Position numbers and translations under genes: made by a program. Below, in pieces: positions 8,263 through 16,007 of a stretch of DNA of 64,000 nt; positions within the stretch are counted from its first letter, which is position 1; every line of letters starts with the position of its first letter. Below the pieces are notes generated by a model, which saw only the letters and a list, made by a program, of their open reading frames with translations, had not been told where the DNA came from and made no database searches. The DNA lies in contig JBKEET010000001.1 in the NCBI GenBank assembly GCA_047777475.1, positions 310,001 to 374,000 on the forward strand, in the 5' to 3' direction. The DNA comes from Sutterella sp047777475 (lineage in GTDB: Bacteria; Pseudomonadota; Gammaproteobacteria; Burkholderiales; Burkholderiaceae_F).

Positions 8263-8580
8263 TTAGCCTTTTTTCTTTTCAGCCGCCTGCGCCGAGGTCT
8301 TGCCGGCGTTCCACAGCTCGTCGTAGGAACAGAACGGCATGTTGATCGGCCAGGCGATCAGCTCGTCCTCGGTAAGCGCATCGAGCGCCTCGGGTCCGAG
8401 GTGAGCAGTGTTCAGTGCGTAATTGAGCTTTGCATAGACGTTGGCGAGCTCGTGGCTGTAAACCTCGAGGGCCTCTTCCTGATCGGCTTCTTCGAGCTTG
8501 TCAATCGCTTCGTTGAGCGCGTCGCCCGCATCGGCCAGCGTGGCCTTGAACCACTCGAGGTTAATCAGTTCTTTGTCCAT
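8263..8580 (-). CDS. Small acidic protein of unknown function
   Basis: 105 residues, not recognised. It is helical and acidic, with DAGDALNEAIDKLEEADQEEALEVYSHELANVYAKLNYAL as one long amphipathic stretch, then DALTEDELIAWPINMPFCSYDEL and a Lys-rich tail AAEKKKG. No signal peptide or membrane helix. The ATG at 8580 follows AAGAGCTGTTGA, a modest ribosome site. Codon use matches the neighbours and it has its own terminator, so it is probably a real gene. An FNR-like box lies 123 bp upstream of its start and could control it or the RNA candidate on the other side. Confidence 0.6.
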   Translation of the reverse strand: MDKELINLEWFKATLADAGDALNEAIDKLEEADQEEALEVYSHELANVYAKLNYALNTAHLGPEALDALTEDELIAWPINMPFCSYDELWNAGKTSAQAAEKKKG

Positions 8581-8702
8581 TCAACAGCTCTTAAGTCACT
8601 GCATCTGCATCAATTACGAGTCCTATTGTAGGTAACGCGCACCCGTCCGTAAAGCAGATTTACAAATACAGCTTTTAAATCGGCGCCTCGGGTAAGTCCT
8701 GA

Positions 8703-8716
8703 TTGAGATAGATCAA
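8703..8716. promoter_or_regulatory. FNR/CRP-type binding site
   Basis: TTGAG-ATAG-ATCAA matches the FNR consensus TTGAT-N4-ATCAA at nine of ten positions. It lies between the minus-strand gene starting at 8580 and the structured plus-strand region at 8740-8943. A class II promoter would start near 8751, right inside the first hairpin; the -10 there (TATTCA at 8744) is poor. Confidence 0.55.
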
Positions 8717-8739
8717 AATGATTAGCAAAAAAGGGCTAA

Positions 8740-8943
8740 CCGCTATTCATTTTATGAATAGCGGCCTTTCGGGCCGCGGGCGCGCGTCTAAACTGCTTTC
8801 CGGACGCCGCCGGCATAACGCCGCAGGCGTCCGAAGGCCGCCCCGGGACCCTAGGCGGGCGGCCGCAGTTTCAGCATGACCCGCCGGCGCAAAGAGCGGA
8901 AAATAAGATGAAGGGCCTTCGATAACGGAGGCCCTGATTTTTG
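8740..8943 (+). ncRNA. Candidate structured RNA with three-way junction and own terminator
   Basis: This gene-free stretch is full of perfect pairing. CCGCTATTCAT/ATGAATAGCGG (8740-8750/8754-8764, 11 bp, 3-nt loop) overlaps a competing hairpin GCGGCC/GGCCGC (8761-8777). Then AAACTGC (8790-8796) pairs with GCAGTTT (8865-8871) around two complete arms: GGACGCC/GGCGTCC (8802-8808/8826-8832) and GGCCGCCC/GGGCGGCC (8836-8843/8857-8864). That is a clean three-way junction. An intrinsic terminator ends it at 8942. No known RNA class is recognised by its sequence motifs. It is either a small RNA or the attenuating leader of a gene once directly downstream, before the IS110 insertion. Confidence 0.5.
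8912..8943 (+). terminator. Intrinsic terminator of the structured RNA region
   Basis: AGGGCCTTCG-ATAA-CGGAGGCCCT with one wobble pair, then GATTTTT. Confidence 0.8.
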
Positions 8944-9002
8944 CGGGGAAGGCCTGACTTCACCCGCTATGATGAAGACGGAGAAGAGTCCGGAGCCGGA
9001 TC

Positions 9003-9198
9003 ACTGCGTCAGTTTTTTTGGAGTTTTATCTCCGTACAAAAATTGCAGTCTCAGGCCTTCGCACCCCCAATTGCACTCTCCCGAAAGGGAAGTAGGCGCA
9101 TAAGAAAATGAGTTCACTCTCGTGAATCTTAGGTGGCTGAAAGGCCCGTGCCTTTATCCGGGCGGACTCTTCGAGATCCCCACTTTTAGAAGGAGAGG
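9003..9198 (+). ncRNA. Probable bridge-RNA (seekRNA) region of the IS110-family element
   Basis: IS110-group elements encode a structured guide RNA in the non-coding end before the recombinase gene. Here about 200 nt directly upstream of the recombinase start contain no ORF but several hairpins: GGAG/CTCC (9020-9033), CCCGAAAGGG (about 9080-9089), TTCAC-TCTC-GTGAA (9113-9126) and CCCG...CGGG (about 9145-9162). Two near-identical 10-mers, TTGCAGTCTC (9043) and TTGCACTCTC (9071), may be part of the guide loops. Assignment rests on position and family knowledge. The RNA ends and the loop-to-target pairing were not worked out. Confidence 0.45.
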
Positions 9199-9201
9199 AT
9201 C

Positions 9202-10578
9202 ATGAGTAAGTCTACTCGGAAACCCACCGACACGGCTACGGCAGCGAACCCGCAAAACGTTGTCGAAGCCGTCTATTCATCCGCCATCGGCGTCGATGTC
9301 CACTGCGAACTTTTGGTTTGCTGTTTTCAATACATCGATGCCCATTCCTCAATTCACACGGAACTGCGCAGTTTCGGCACAAGAAGGTCGGAGCTGGAAA
9401 AGTTCGCAGGATGGTGCCGGAAATGCAGGCCGGAAACCATAGTGATGGAATCCACCGGCGTCCTTTGGAAGAGCCCGTACGCAGCTCTCGAAAGCGTCGG
9501 TTTCAACGCTTCATCGCTTACCCTCGTCAATGCCCGGGACGTTAAAGCTGCCATCGGCCGCAAAACAGATCAGCAGGATGCCCGGCGCCTGGCCGAACTG
9601 GCCAGGATGGGAACGCTGAAGAAATCGTTTATCCCTCCGCCGGATTTCCGGCTGATGAGGGAATTGGCCCGGCGCTATCAGAAACTGAAAAGCCATTACG
9701 CCTCTCACGTCAATGCCCTGCACAAACTGATGGATTCCGCAGGTTTTCGAGCCGCATCGGTATTCAGCGATATCCGCGGCACCAGCGCAACCAATATCCT
9801 GAGAGCCAAGATTTTGGGAGAAGGCAACTTCGAACAGTGCGTGGAAAACAATTCGCGCAGGCTGAGAAAAGCAACGCCCGAAGAAATCATTGACGCACTA
9901 AATTTCGACCTTGATCCGCTCCTCAGAGCCCAGATCGCCGATGAAATGCTGGCCATGGACCGAGAACTTGCGTTGGCAGAGCAGACGATGCTGCGCCTGG
10001 CAAAACTCCAGGCTCCCTATCAAAAGCAGATTGAACTGCTGAAAACGATACCGTGCATTAAAGAAACCGCTGCAAGACTCATCTTTGCCGAACTGTGCGA
10101 TGACCTGAAGCAGCATTTCGACAGCTCCGAAAAGTTTTGCTCCTGGATGGGCATCTGCCCGGGGAACAACATCTCGGCCAACGTGCGCTATTCCGGCCAC
10201 GCAGCCAAGGGCAACAAATGGCTGAGGCGAGTGCTGGTCGAATGTGCCCACGGGGTGAGAATGAGCAAAAACTCACTGTCGGATCGGGTCATGGAATGGA
10301 AATTGCGGCGAGGAACTTTGCGCGCCGTAGTTGCCGCTGCCCATTTGCTCGCCAGAATCATTTACAGCATTCTGGTTTCCGGGAAAAGCTACATTCCTTA
10401 CGCAACGGATAAAGTACGGGCTTTAACCGCAAAGCGGACTCTGCAGAATGCGAAGCTCTTTGCTAAGAATGCGGATGACGAAGAGATTCGCGAAAAGATG
10501 TCGGAGGTAGCCGAAGAGATCAAAACACTGGTCAAAAAGGCTCGAAGGACCAAGCGTACGAGGGTTCTGACAAGCTGA
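9202..10578 (+). CDS. IS110-family transposase (DEDD recombinase)
   Basis: 458 residues with both family domains intact. The N-terminal RuvC-like domain has IGVDVHC (Asp32), VMESTG (Glu83) and KTDQQDARRLAEL (Asp123, Asp126), the DEDD quartet. The C-terminal Tnp20 domain has LLKTIPCIKETAARLI, a helix-hairpin-helix-like segment, then CPGNNISANVRYSGHAAKGN with the catalytic serine (Ser331) in the conserved SGxxxKGN. GAAGGAGAGGATC precedes the ATG. Codon use and base composition (lower GC) differ from the flanking genes, as expected of a mobile gene. Recombination of IS110 enzymes is guided by the bridge RNA encoded in the element. The gene appears functional. Confidence 0.93.
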   Translation: MSKSTRKPTDTATAANPQNVVEAVYSSAIGVDVHCELLVCCFQYIDAHSSIHTELRSFGTRRSELEKFAGWCRKCRPETIVMESTGVLWKSPYAALESVGFNASSLTLVNARDVKAAIGRKTDQQDARRLAELARMGTLKKSFIPPPDFRLMRELARRYQKLKSHYASHVNALHKLMDSAGFRAASVFSDIRGTSATNILRAKILGEGNFEQCVENNSRRLRKATPEEIIDALNFDLDPLLRAQIADEMLAMDRELALAEQTMLRLAKLQAPYQKQIELLKTIPCIKETAARLIFAELCDDLKQHFDSSEKFCSWMGICPGNNISANVRYSGHAAKGNKWLRRVLVECAHGVRMSKNSLSDRVMEWKLRRGTLRAVVAAAHLLARIIYSILVSGKSYIPYATDKVRALTAKRTLQNAKLFAKNADDEEIREKMSEVAEEIKTLVKKARRTKRTRVLTS

Positions 10579-10603
10579 TTGGCAGGGAAAAACTGCTTGC
10601 AAT

Positions 10604-10637
10604 GCTGCCTTTCCGGAGGCGGCAGGGATTTTTGTTT
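10604..10637 (+). terminator. Terminator after the IS110 transposase
   Basis: CTGCC...GGCAG stem around 10605-10625 with an inner GCCT/AGGC pairing, followed by GGATTTTTG. Confidence 0.6.
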
Positions 10638-10713
10638 GCTGCTGTTTTTCTCCGTCTTCATAAGAAAAAACGCCGAAGCGCCGATTGAGCGGGCGAGAAG
10701 AAAAGGAACTGAT

Positions 10714-13113
10714 ATGGAGATGAAAACTGTGTTTGAGCGCCCGGTGAGCCGCCGCGCTTTCGTCCGCGGCTCGGCGCTCTTGGCCGCCGCGGGCTTCGCG
10801 GCGAACCCGCTCTCGAAGGCCGTCGCGTCGGCCGTCGAGGACATCGAGGTGTTTTCCTGGAGCGCCTGCGTCATCAACTGCGGGCAGCGCTGCCCGCTGC
10901 GGTGCTTTACGAAGAACGGTCAGGTGATCCGCATCGAGACCGACAACACCGTCAGGGACGGCTGCGGCCCGATGCAGCTCAGGGCGTGCCTGCGCGGCCG
11001 CTCGATGCGCCAGCGCCTTTACAGCCCCGACCGTCTGAAATACCCGATGAAGCGCGTGGGCGAGCGCGGCGAAGGCAAGTTCGAGCGCATTTCGTGGGAC
11101 GAGGCGCTGCAGACCGTCGCCGACAACCTGAAGCGCACGGTCGAGAAGTACGGCAACGAATCGCTTTACTGGTAGTACTGCAGCGGCCAGCAGTCGCTCG
11201 TCAACTCGCGCCGCGCCTGGTGGCGCCTGCTGAACCTCTGCGGCGGCTACCTCAAGTACTACGGCTCCTATTCGACCGCGCAGATCAGCGCGGCCCTGCC
11301 GATGACCTACGGCACGGCGGCCTCGTCCGACATGAGCCAGATCGCCAACGCGAACCTCTACGTGGGCTTCGGCAATAACCCGCTCGTCACGCGCGGCTCG
11401 GGCGACGGCAAGGCCTACCAGATGGTCTGCGCGCTTGAGAAGCACCAGCCGAAGATGTACATCATCGACCCGATCTACACGGACACCGTCGCCGGGCGCG
11501 ACGCGACGTGGATCCCGATCAGGCCGGGCACGGACGCCGCCCTGGTCGAGGGCATCGCCTACGAGCTCATCACGCACGGCTGGGTCGACCAGGCCTTCCT
11601 CGACAAGTACTGCGTCGGCTACGACGAAAAGACGCTGCCCGCGGACGCCCCGAAGAACGGCGACTACAAGAGCCACATCCTCGGCAGGGGCCCCGACCGC
11701 ATCGCGAAGACCCCCGAGTGGGCGAGCCGCATCACCGGCATCCCGGCCGACACGATCCGCACGCTCGCCAAGGACATCGGCACCATCCGCCCGTGCTTCA
11801 TCACGCAGGGCTGGGGCCCGCAGCGCCAGGCCAACGGCGAGGAAACCTCGCGCGCCATCGCCATGCTCGCGGTCCTGACCGGCCAGGTGGGCCTGCCCGG
11901 CACCAACACGGGCAACCAGGAGGGCAACGTCAAGATGCCCGCCGTCTACCTGCCGATCGGCAAGAACCCCGTCAAGGCGACGATCCCGGTCTTCCTCTGG
12001 ACCGACGCGATCGTGCGCGGCAAGGAAATGGACGCGCTGCACGACGGCCTGCGCGGCGTCGACAAGCTCGGGCACGACATCAAGATGATCGTCAACTCGG
12101 GCGGCAACACGCTCATCAACCAGCACGGCGACTGCAACTGGACCGACAAGATCCTGCGCGACACCTCGAAGGTCGAGTTCATCGTCGTCTGCGACAACAT
12201 GATGACGCCTTCGGCGCGCTACGCCGACATCCTGCTCCCCGACACGCTCGGCCCCGAAGCGGACGACGTGACCGCGAGCAGCGGCTCGAACGGCATCATC
12301 GCCTCGATGCTGCCGATGCACAAGTGCGTCGAGCCGCAGTGGGAGCAGCGCCCGACCTGGGAAATCTGCCGCGGCATCGCCAAGTGCCTCGGCAAGGAGC
12401 AGGAGTTCACCGAAGGCCGCACGCAGCTCGACTGGATCCGCTGGTGCTACGAGGAAACGAGGAAGAAGCTGCCCGAGCTCCCCGACTTCGACACGTTCTG
12501 GAAGCAGGGCCCGGTGCAGGCCTATTCGCTCGAGAAGACGAGCATCGCGCTCGAGGGCTTCCGCAAGGATCCCGAGAAGCATCCGCTCAAGACCCCGTCG
12601 GGCAAGATCGAGATCTATTCCGACAGGCTCGCCAAGATCGCAAAGAGCTGGACGCTGCCGGAGGGCGACGTGATTTCGCCGCTCCCGAAGTTCGTGCGCA
12701 CCTGGGAGATGCCGGGCGACCCGCTCCAGAAGAAATATCCGCTCCAGTGCTACGGCTACCACTTCCACGGCCGCATCCACTCGACGTTCCACAACCTGCC
12801 GTGGCTCCGCGAGCAGTTCCCCGACCACGTGCTCATCAGTGAGCTCGACGCGAAGAAGCGCGGCATCGCCGAGGGCGACAGGGTGAACGTCTTCAACGGC
12901 CGCGGCTGCGTGGAGCTTGCCGCCAAGGTGACGCCGCGCATCATGCCGGGCGTCTGCGCCATTCCGCAGGGCGCCTGGTACACGCCGCAGAAGAAGAACG
13001 GCCGCGTCATCGACGTCGGCGGCTGCATCAACACGCTCACGCACCACAGGCCGAGCCCGTTTGCGAAGGGCAACCCGCAGCACACGAACCTGGTCGAGAT
13101 CGCCAAGGCCTGA
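10714..13113 (+). pseudogene. dmsA: dmsA: molybdopterin DMSO reductase-type catalytic subunit, interrupted by in-frame TAG
   Basis: An 800-codon frame reading like E. coli DmsA over its whole length. It starts MEMKTVFERPVSRRAFVRG, with a twin-arginine motif (SRRAFV) and hydrophobic stretch for Tat export of the folded cofactor enzyme. A [4Fe-4S] site follows (CVINCGQRC ... RACLRGRSM). Codon 154 (11173-11175) is TAG, in ESLYW-stop-YCSGQQ, where E. coli DmsA has ESIYLNYG. The frame continues unbroken after it, with the presumed Mo-ligand Ser187 in YGSYSTAQ and the dinucleotide-binding end INTLTHHRPSPFAKGNP. There is no other lesion, so the mutation is recent, suppressed, or an error; CAG to TAG is the simplest origin. 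AGAAAAGGAAC is the ribosome site. dmsB follows 18 bp on. Confidence 0.85.
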
Positions 13114-13131
13114 TGACGGAGGATGGAGAAA

Positions 13132-13746
13132 ATGTCTAAGCAATACGGTTTCTTTGTTGACGTCACCAAGTGCAGCGGGTGCCGCACCTGCGTCGTGGCC
13201 TGCAAGGACGCGCACGACCTGCCGGTCGGCATGAACTTCCGCCGCGTGCTCGAGTACACGGGCGGCGAGTGGAAGCAGGGCAGGGACGGCGCCTGGCGCC
13301 AGAACGTCTTCGGCTACTACGTCTCGGTGGCCTGCAACGAGTGCGAGAAGCCCGCCTGCACGGCGGTCTGCCCGACCAAGGCGCACGCCAAGCGCGCCGA
13401 GGACGGCCTCGTGCTGATCGACACGGCCAAGTGCATCGGCTGCGGCGCCTGCGCCAAGGCCTGCCCCTACGGCGTGCCGCAGCTCGACGAAAAGGCGCAC
13501 AAGATGAGAAAGTGCGACGCCTGCGCCGACAGGCTCGCCAAGGGCCGGCAGCCGATCTGCGTCGAAGCCTGCCCGCAGCGGGCGCTCGAGTTCGGCGACA
13601 TCGCCGAGCTGCGCGCGAAGCACGGCAAGCTCGCGGCCATCGCGCCGCTGCCTTCCGACGCGCTCACGCACCCGTCGCTCGTCATCAAGGCGCCCGCCTA
13701 CGCCAAGGCGCCGGGCGACAAGACGGGCAGGGTCGCGAAGATCTGA
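13132..13746 (+). CDS. dmsB: DmsB-type iron-sulfur electron-transfer subunit
   Basis: A 204-residue ferredoxin-like protein with four Cys clusters: CSGCRTCVVAC (start), CNECEKPACTAVCP, CIGCGACAKACPYG and CDACADRLAKGRQPICVEACP. This is the layout for four [4Fe-4S] clusters in DmsB/NrfC-type subunits that pass electrons to the Mo enzyme. I choose the ATG at 13132 (MSKQYGFFVD): GGAGG lies 9 nt upstream, while the ATG at 13123 overlaps that site. It follows dmsA by 18 bp. No dmsC membrane anchor follows; a hairpin and an opposite-strand marR come next. DmsAB here must either use a distant anchor, as some Tat-exported homologues do, or be non-functional along with dmsA. Confidence 0.93.
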   Translation: MSKQYGFFVDVTKCSGCRTCVVACKDAHDLPVGMNFRRVLEYTGGEWKQGRDGAWRQNVFGYYVSVACNECEKPACTAVCPTKAHAKRAEDGLVLIDTAKCIGCGACAKACPYGVPQLDEKAHKMRKCDACADRLAKGRQPICVEACPQRALEFGDIAELRAKHGKLAAIAPLPSDALTHPSLVIKAPAYAKAPGDKTGRVAKI

Positions 13747-13774
13747 CCCTGAGCGTCTTCGTTCAGTAAAGAAC

Positions 13775-13807
13775 GGGGCCGTCTTCCCTTTGAAGGGAAG
13801 GCGGCCC
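13775..13807. terminator. Hairpin between dmsB and marR
   Basis: GGGCCG-CTTCCC stem closing on GGGAAG-CGGCCC, about 13 bp, between two convergent genes. The T-run is weak, so termination is likely but not certain. Confidence 0.6.
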
Positions 13808-13836
13808 GCTGTGCTTAAGCGAGGTAAAAAATCGGC

Positions 13837-14253
13837 TCAGGCGAGCGGGGGAGCGCTCTTCAGGTACTGCCCGAGGGCCTCATCCTTTCCGAGGCCGAGC
13901 TTTTCGAAGAGGGCGAGCACGGCGGGCTCGGTTTCCTTGAGGAGCTTCTCGCCCTCGGGCGTGACCGCCGTGTAGATGCCGCGGCGGTCGGTCTTGCAGA
14001 TGTAGCGCACGAGCAGCCCGCGGTCTTCGAGCCGCGTCACGAGCCTCGTCGTTGCGGACTGCGAGAGCCCCGCGAGCACGGCGAGGTCCTTCATCTTGTA
14101 GTGCCCGCCGGTGCCCTCGTGCTGGGTGCCGAGCACGCGCAGCATGATCCATTCGCGCACGGAAATCCCGCTCGGCGCAAGCGTTTCCTCGATGCGGGCG
14201 CTGAGCGCGTCGAGCATGACCTGCGCGCGCTGCCAGGTGTCCAGAATGCCCAT
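13837..14253 (-). CDS. MarR family transcriptional regulator
   Basis: 138 residues with a winged helix-turn-helix. KMKDLAVLAGLSQSATTRLVTRLEDRGLL is the HTH, and the wing carries the family signature KTDRRGIYTAVTPEG (DRRG). The flanking helices (IEETLAPSGISVREWIMLRVL and AVLALFEKLGLGKDEALGQYL) would form the dimer. The start ATG at 14253 faces the MFS gene at 14405 across 151 bp that hold a strong promoter and repeated sites. MarR proteins commonly repress a divergent efflux gene and release it on binding a phenolic or similar ligand, which is the most likely role here. Confidence 0.9.
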   Translation of the reverse strand: MGILDTWQRAQVMLDALSARIEETLAPSGISVREWIMLRVLGTQHEGTGGHYKMKDLAVLAGLSQSATTRLVTRLEDRGLLVRYICKTDRRGIYTAVTPEGEKLLKETEPAVLALFEKLGLGKDEALGQYLKSAPPLA

Positions 14254-14322
14254 GGGCGAAACCTCCGTTGCTTGTCCCTTATCAATGTGCCTGCAATTTT
14301 AGCATTGTGGAATATTTTCAAT

Positions 14323-14388
14323 TTGACAAATACAGCGTGTGCAAGTAATATTCGTCCCACTTGCCGATAATCGGCGTATGCAACTAAT
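14323..14388 (+). promoter_or_regulatory. sigma70 promoter of the MFS gene with two repeated operator-like sites
   Basis: TTGACA (14323-14328), 17-bp spacer, TAATAT (14346-14351): a near-consensus promoter. Two copies of GTRTGCAASTAAT lie at 14337-14349 and 14376-14388, one overlapping the -10 and one just downstream of the start. A weaker relative (CTGCAATTTTA) is near 14291. Binding there by the divergent MarR protein would block transcription. Confidence 0.72.
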
Positions 14389-14404
14389 TCAAGGAACACA
14401 GAAA

Positions 14405-15580
14405 ATGAGATTTCCTCCTGCCCTCTGGGCGCTTGCTTTCGGCGCTTTCGCCATCGGAATGACCGAGTTCACCGCGATCGGCCTGTTGAACCAGGTCGCG
14501 GCGAGCTTCGGCGTGAGCATCAGCCTCGCCGGCTGGGTCGTGACGGCCTATGCGGGCGGCGTGATGATCGGCGCGCCGCTGCTCACGTGGATCGGCCTCA
14601 AGATCCCCCGCAAGACGACGCTCTGCCTGCTGATGGTGCTCTTCGCCGTCGGCAACGCGATCACGGCGGCCGCGCCCTGGTTCTGGCTCGTGCTCGCGGG
14701 CCGCGTGCTCACCTCGTTCGCGCACGGCGTCTTCTTCGGCATGGGCAGCGTGGTCGGCGCCGAGATCGTCGGTCCCCGCCAGCGCGCCGGGGCCGTGGCC
14801 TTCATGTTCTCGGGCCTCACGGTCGCCAACCTCGTCGGCGTGCCGCTCGGCACTTGGCTCGGCGAGGCCGTGAGCTGGCGCCTTACCTATGCGCTCATCG
14901 CGCTGATCGGCGCGGGCGTTGCGCTGGCCATCCGCTTCTGGGTGCCTGCACTGAAGGAAACGAAGAAGACCGGCATGGCCCGCGAGGTGCGCGCGGCCGC
15001 CAACCCGCAGGTCATCATTGCGCTCCTGATGACGCTCTTTGGCTTCGGCGGCGTGTTCGCGGCCATTACGTACCTCGCCCCGATCCTCACCAACGTGACG
15101 CACTTGGACGGCTCGACGGTCTCCTGGTACATGGTGGTGCTCGGGCTCGGCATGGTGACGGGCAACTGGCTCGGCGGCAGGCTCGCCGACAGGAACCTTG
15201 TGGTGACGCTCGCCGGCTCGCTCGGGCTGCTCGCGGCGATGCTCGTCGCCTTCAGCTTCGGCATGGGCAATGCGATTGCCGCCGGCGTCCTGCTTTTCCT
15301 GATCGGAGCGTTCGGCTTCGCGACGATTCCGCCGCTCCAGGCCGTGACGATGGAAGTCGCGGGCGACGCGCCCAACCTCGCCTCCGTGCTCAACATCGGC
15401 GCCTTCAACCTCGGCAACGCGGTGGCGGCCTGGCTCGGCGGCCTGGCACTCGACTCGCAGCTCGGCTTTGCGGGCGCTCCCCTGATGGGTGCGGCGATGA
15501 CGGTTTTCGCGATGATGCTCGCCTTCGTGCTCGGCATCCTGCGCCGCCGTAGCGCAGCGCGGCTCTGCCAGGCGGCCTAA
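14405..15580 (+). CDS. MFS efflux transporter (DHA1 / AraJ-YdhP type)
   Basis: 391 residues, 12 predicted membrane helices. GMTEFTAIGLLNQVAASFGVS at the start and AYAGGVMIGAPLLTWIGLKIPRK (TM2 and the 2-3 loop) are typical of arabinose-efflux-like DHA1 proteins. HGVFFGMGSVVGAEIVGPRQRAGAV is the TM4 to TM5 region. Exports sugars or drugs in known relatives; the actual substrate is unknown. The ATG at 14405 follows CAAGGAACACAGAAA. Divergent marR and the shared operator region suggest inducible expression. The stop TAA (15578-15580) overlaps the TAG stop of the convergent receiver gene. Confidence 0.85.
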   Translation: MRFPPALWALAFGAFAIGMTEFTAIGLLNQVAASFGVSISLAGWVVTAYAGGVMIGAPLLTWIGLKIPRKTTLCLLMVLFAVGNAITAAAPWFWLVLAGRVLTSFAHGVFFGMGSVVGAEIVGPRQRAGAVAFMFSGLTVANLVGVPLGTWLGEAVSWRLTYALIALIGAGVALAIRFWVPALKETKKTGMAREVRAAANPQVIIALLMTLFGFGGVFAAITYLAPILTNVTHLDGSTVSWYMVVLGLGMVTGNWLGGRLADRNLVVTLAGSLGLLAAMLVAFSFGMGNAIAAGVLLFLIGAFGFATIPPLQAVTMEVAGDAPNLASVLNIGAFNLGNAVAAWLGGLALDSQLGFAGAPLMGAAMTVFAMMLAFVLGILRRRSAARLCQAA

Positions 15581-15945
15581 CGCCGGGAGCCGACCAGTTC
15601 GGCGATGCGGTTCACCAGAAGGGCGGGGCTCACGGGCTTCTCGAAGAAGTCGGCCGCGCCCTTCTTCATGGCGGCCACGGCAAGCGGCACGGAGCCTTCG
15701 GCGGTGAGCATGACGGCGGGGATCGCCGCGCCCGCGGCCTTCATGCGGTCGAGGAGCGCGAGGCCCTTCATGCCGGGCAGCCGCTCGTCGAGCACGAGGC
15801 AGCCCGGTCGCGAGGGATCGTCCTTCGTGAGGAAGCTTTCCGCGTCGGCGTAGCGTGCGCTCTCCCAGCCCTGCGAGCGGAAGAGCAGGGCGAGCGAAAG
15901 CGAAAGCGCGGCGTCGTCGTCGACGATGCGGATAAGCGGTGCCAT
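15577..15945 (-). CDS. Stand-alone response-regulator receiver domain
   Basis: 122 residues from the ATG at 15945, which is just one REC domain. IRIVDDDAALS gives the acidic pair (Asp9, Asp10), CLVLDERLPGMKG the phospho-acceptor Asp53, AVMLTAEGS the switch Thr, and ADFFEKPVSP the Lys. The sequence resembles the receivers of FixJ/TtrR regulators, yet no LuxR-type DNA-binding domain follows: the frame stops at SRR right where the MFS gene ends. It may be a CheY-like single-domain regulator or a regulator truncated when the neighbourhood rearranged. A TTG at 16005 could extend the N-terminus but adds residues without REC homology. No histidine kinase is in the window. Confidence 0.75.
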   Translation of the reverse strand: MAPLIRIVDDDAALSLSLALLFRSQGWESARYADAESFLTKDDPSRPGCLVLDERLPGMKGLALLDRMKAAGAAIPAVMLTAEGSVPLAVAAMKKGAADFFEKPVSPALLVNRIAELVGSRR

Positions 15946-15982
15946 GGCGGTAAAAAACAAAAGAAAAGTTATCGGAGGACTT

Positions 15983-16007
15983 GATTGAAATCGTAGCCGT
16001 TTCAATC
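15983..16007. repeat. Inverted repeat upstream of the receiver gene
   Basis: GATTGAAA (15983-15990) and TTTCAATC (16000-16007) are perfectly complementary with a 9-nt spacer, 38 bp before the receiver gene start. It is a possible operator. The rest of the roughly 300-bp gap to the next gene holds a TACAAT (16111) as a possible -10 for the solute-binding protein gene and little else. Confidence 0.4.

Larger units (their letters stand above)
9003..10640 (+). mobile_element. IS110-family insertion element (boundaries approximate)
   Basis: One recombinase gene plus a structured non-coding region upstream. The family makes no clear target duplication and often lacks inverted repeats, so the ends cannot be fixed from one copy. 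The element separates the FNR-box/RNA region at 8703-8943 from the dmsAB operon. Confidence 0.6.

Noticed and set aside
11173..11175. Recoding of the dmsA stop as selenocysteine
   Set aside because: The codon is TAG, not TGA. It lies 33 codons before the presumed Mo-ligand Ser, and E. coli DmsA has Asn at this position. Nonsense mutation is simpler.
11302..13113. A separate shorter dmsA-like gene starting at 11302
   Set aside because: The ATG is internal to a conserved segment, has no ribosome site, and the frame is the same as upstream; it is the rest of the interrupted dmsA.
10423..13671. 1082-codon open frame on the minus strand opposite dmsAB
   Set aside because: It is antisense to dmsA/dmsB and IS110, with Arg/Ala/Val-rich shadow composition caused by high GC at third positions. 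No domain is seen.
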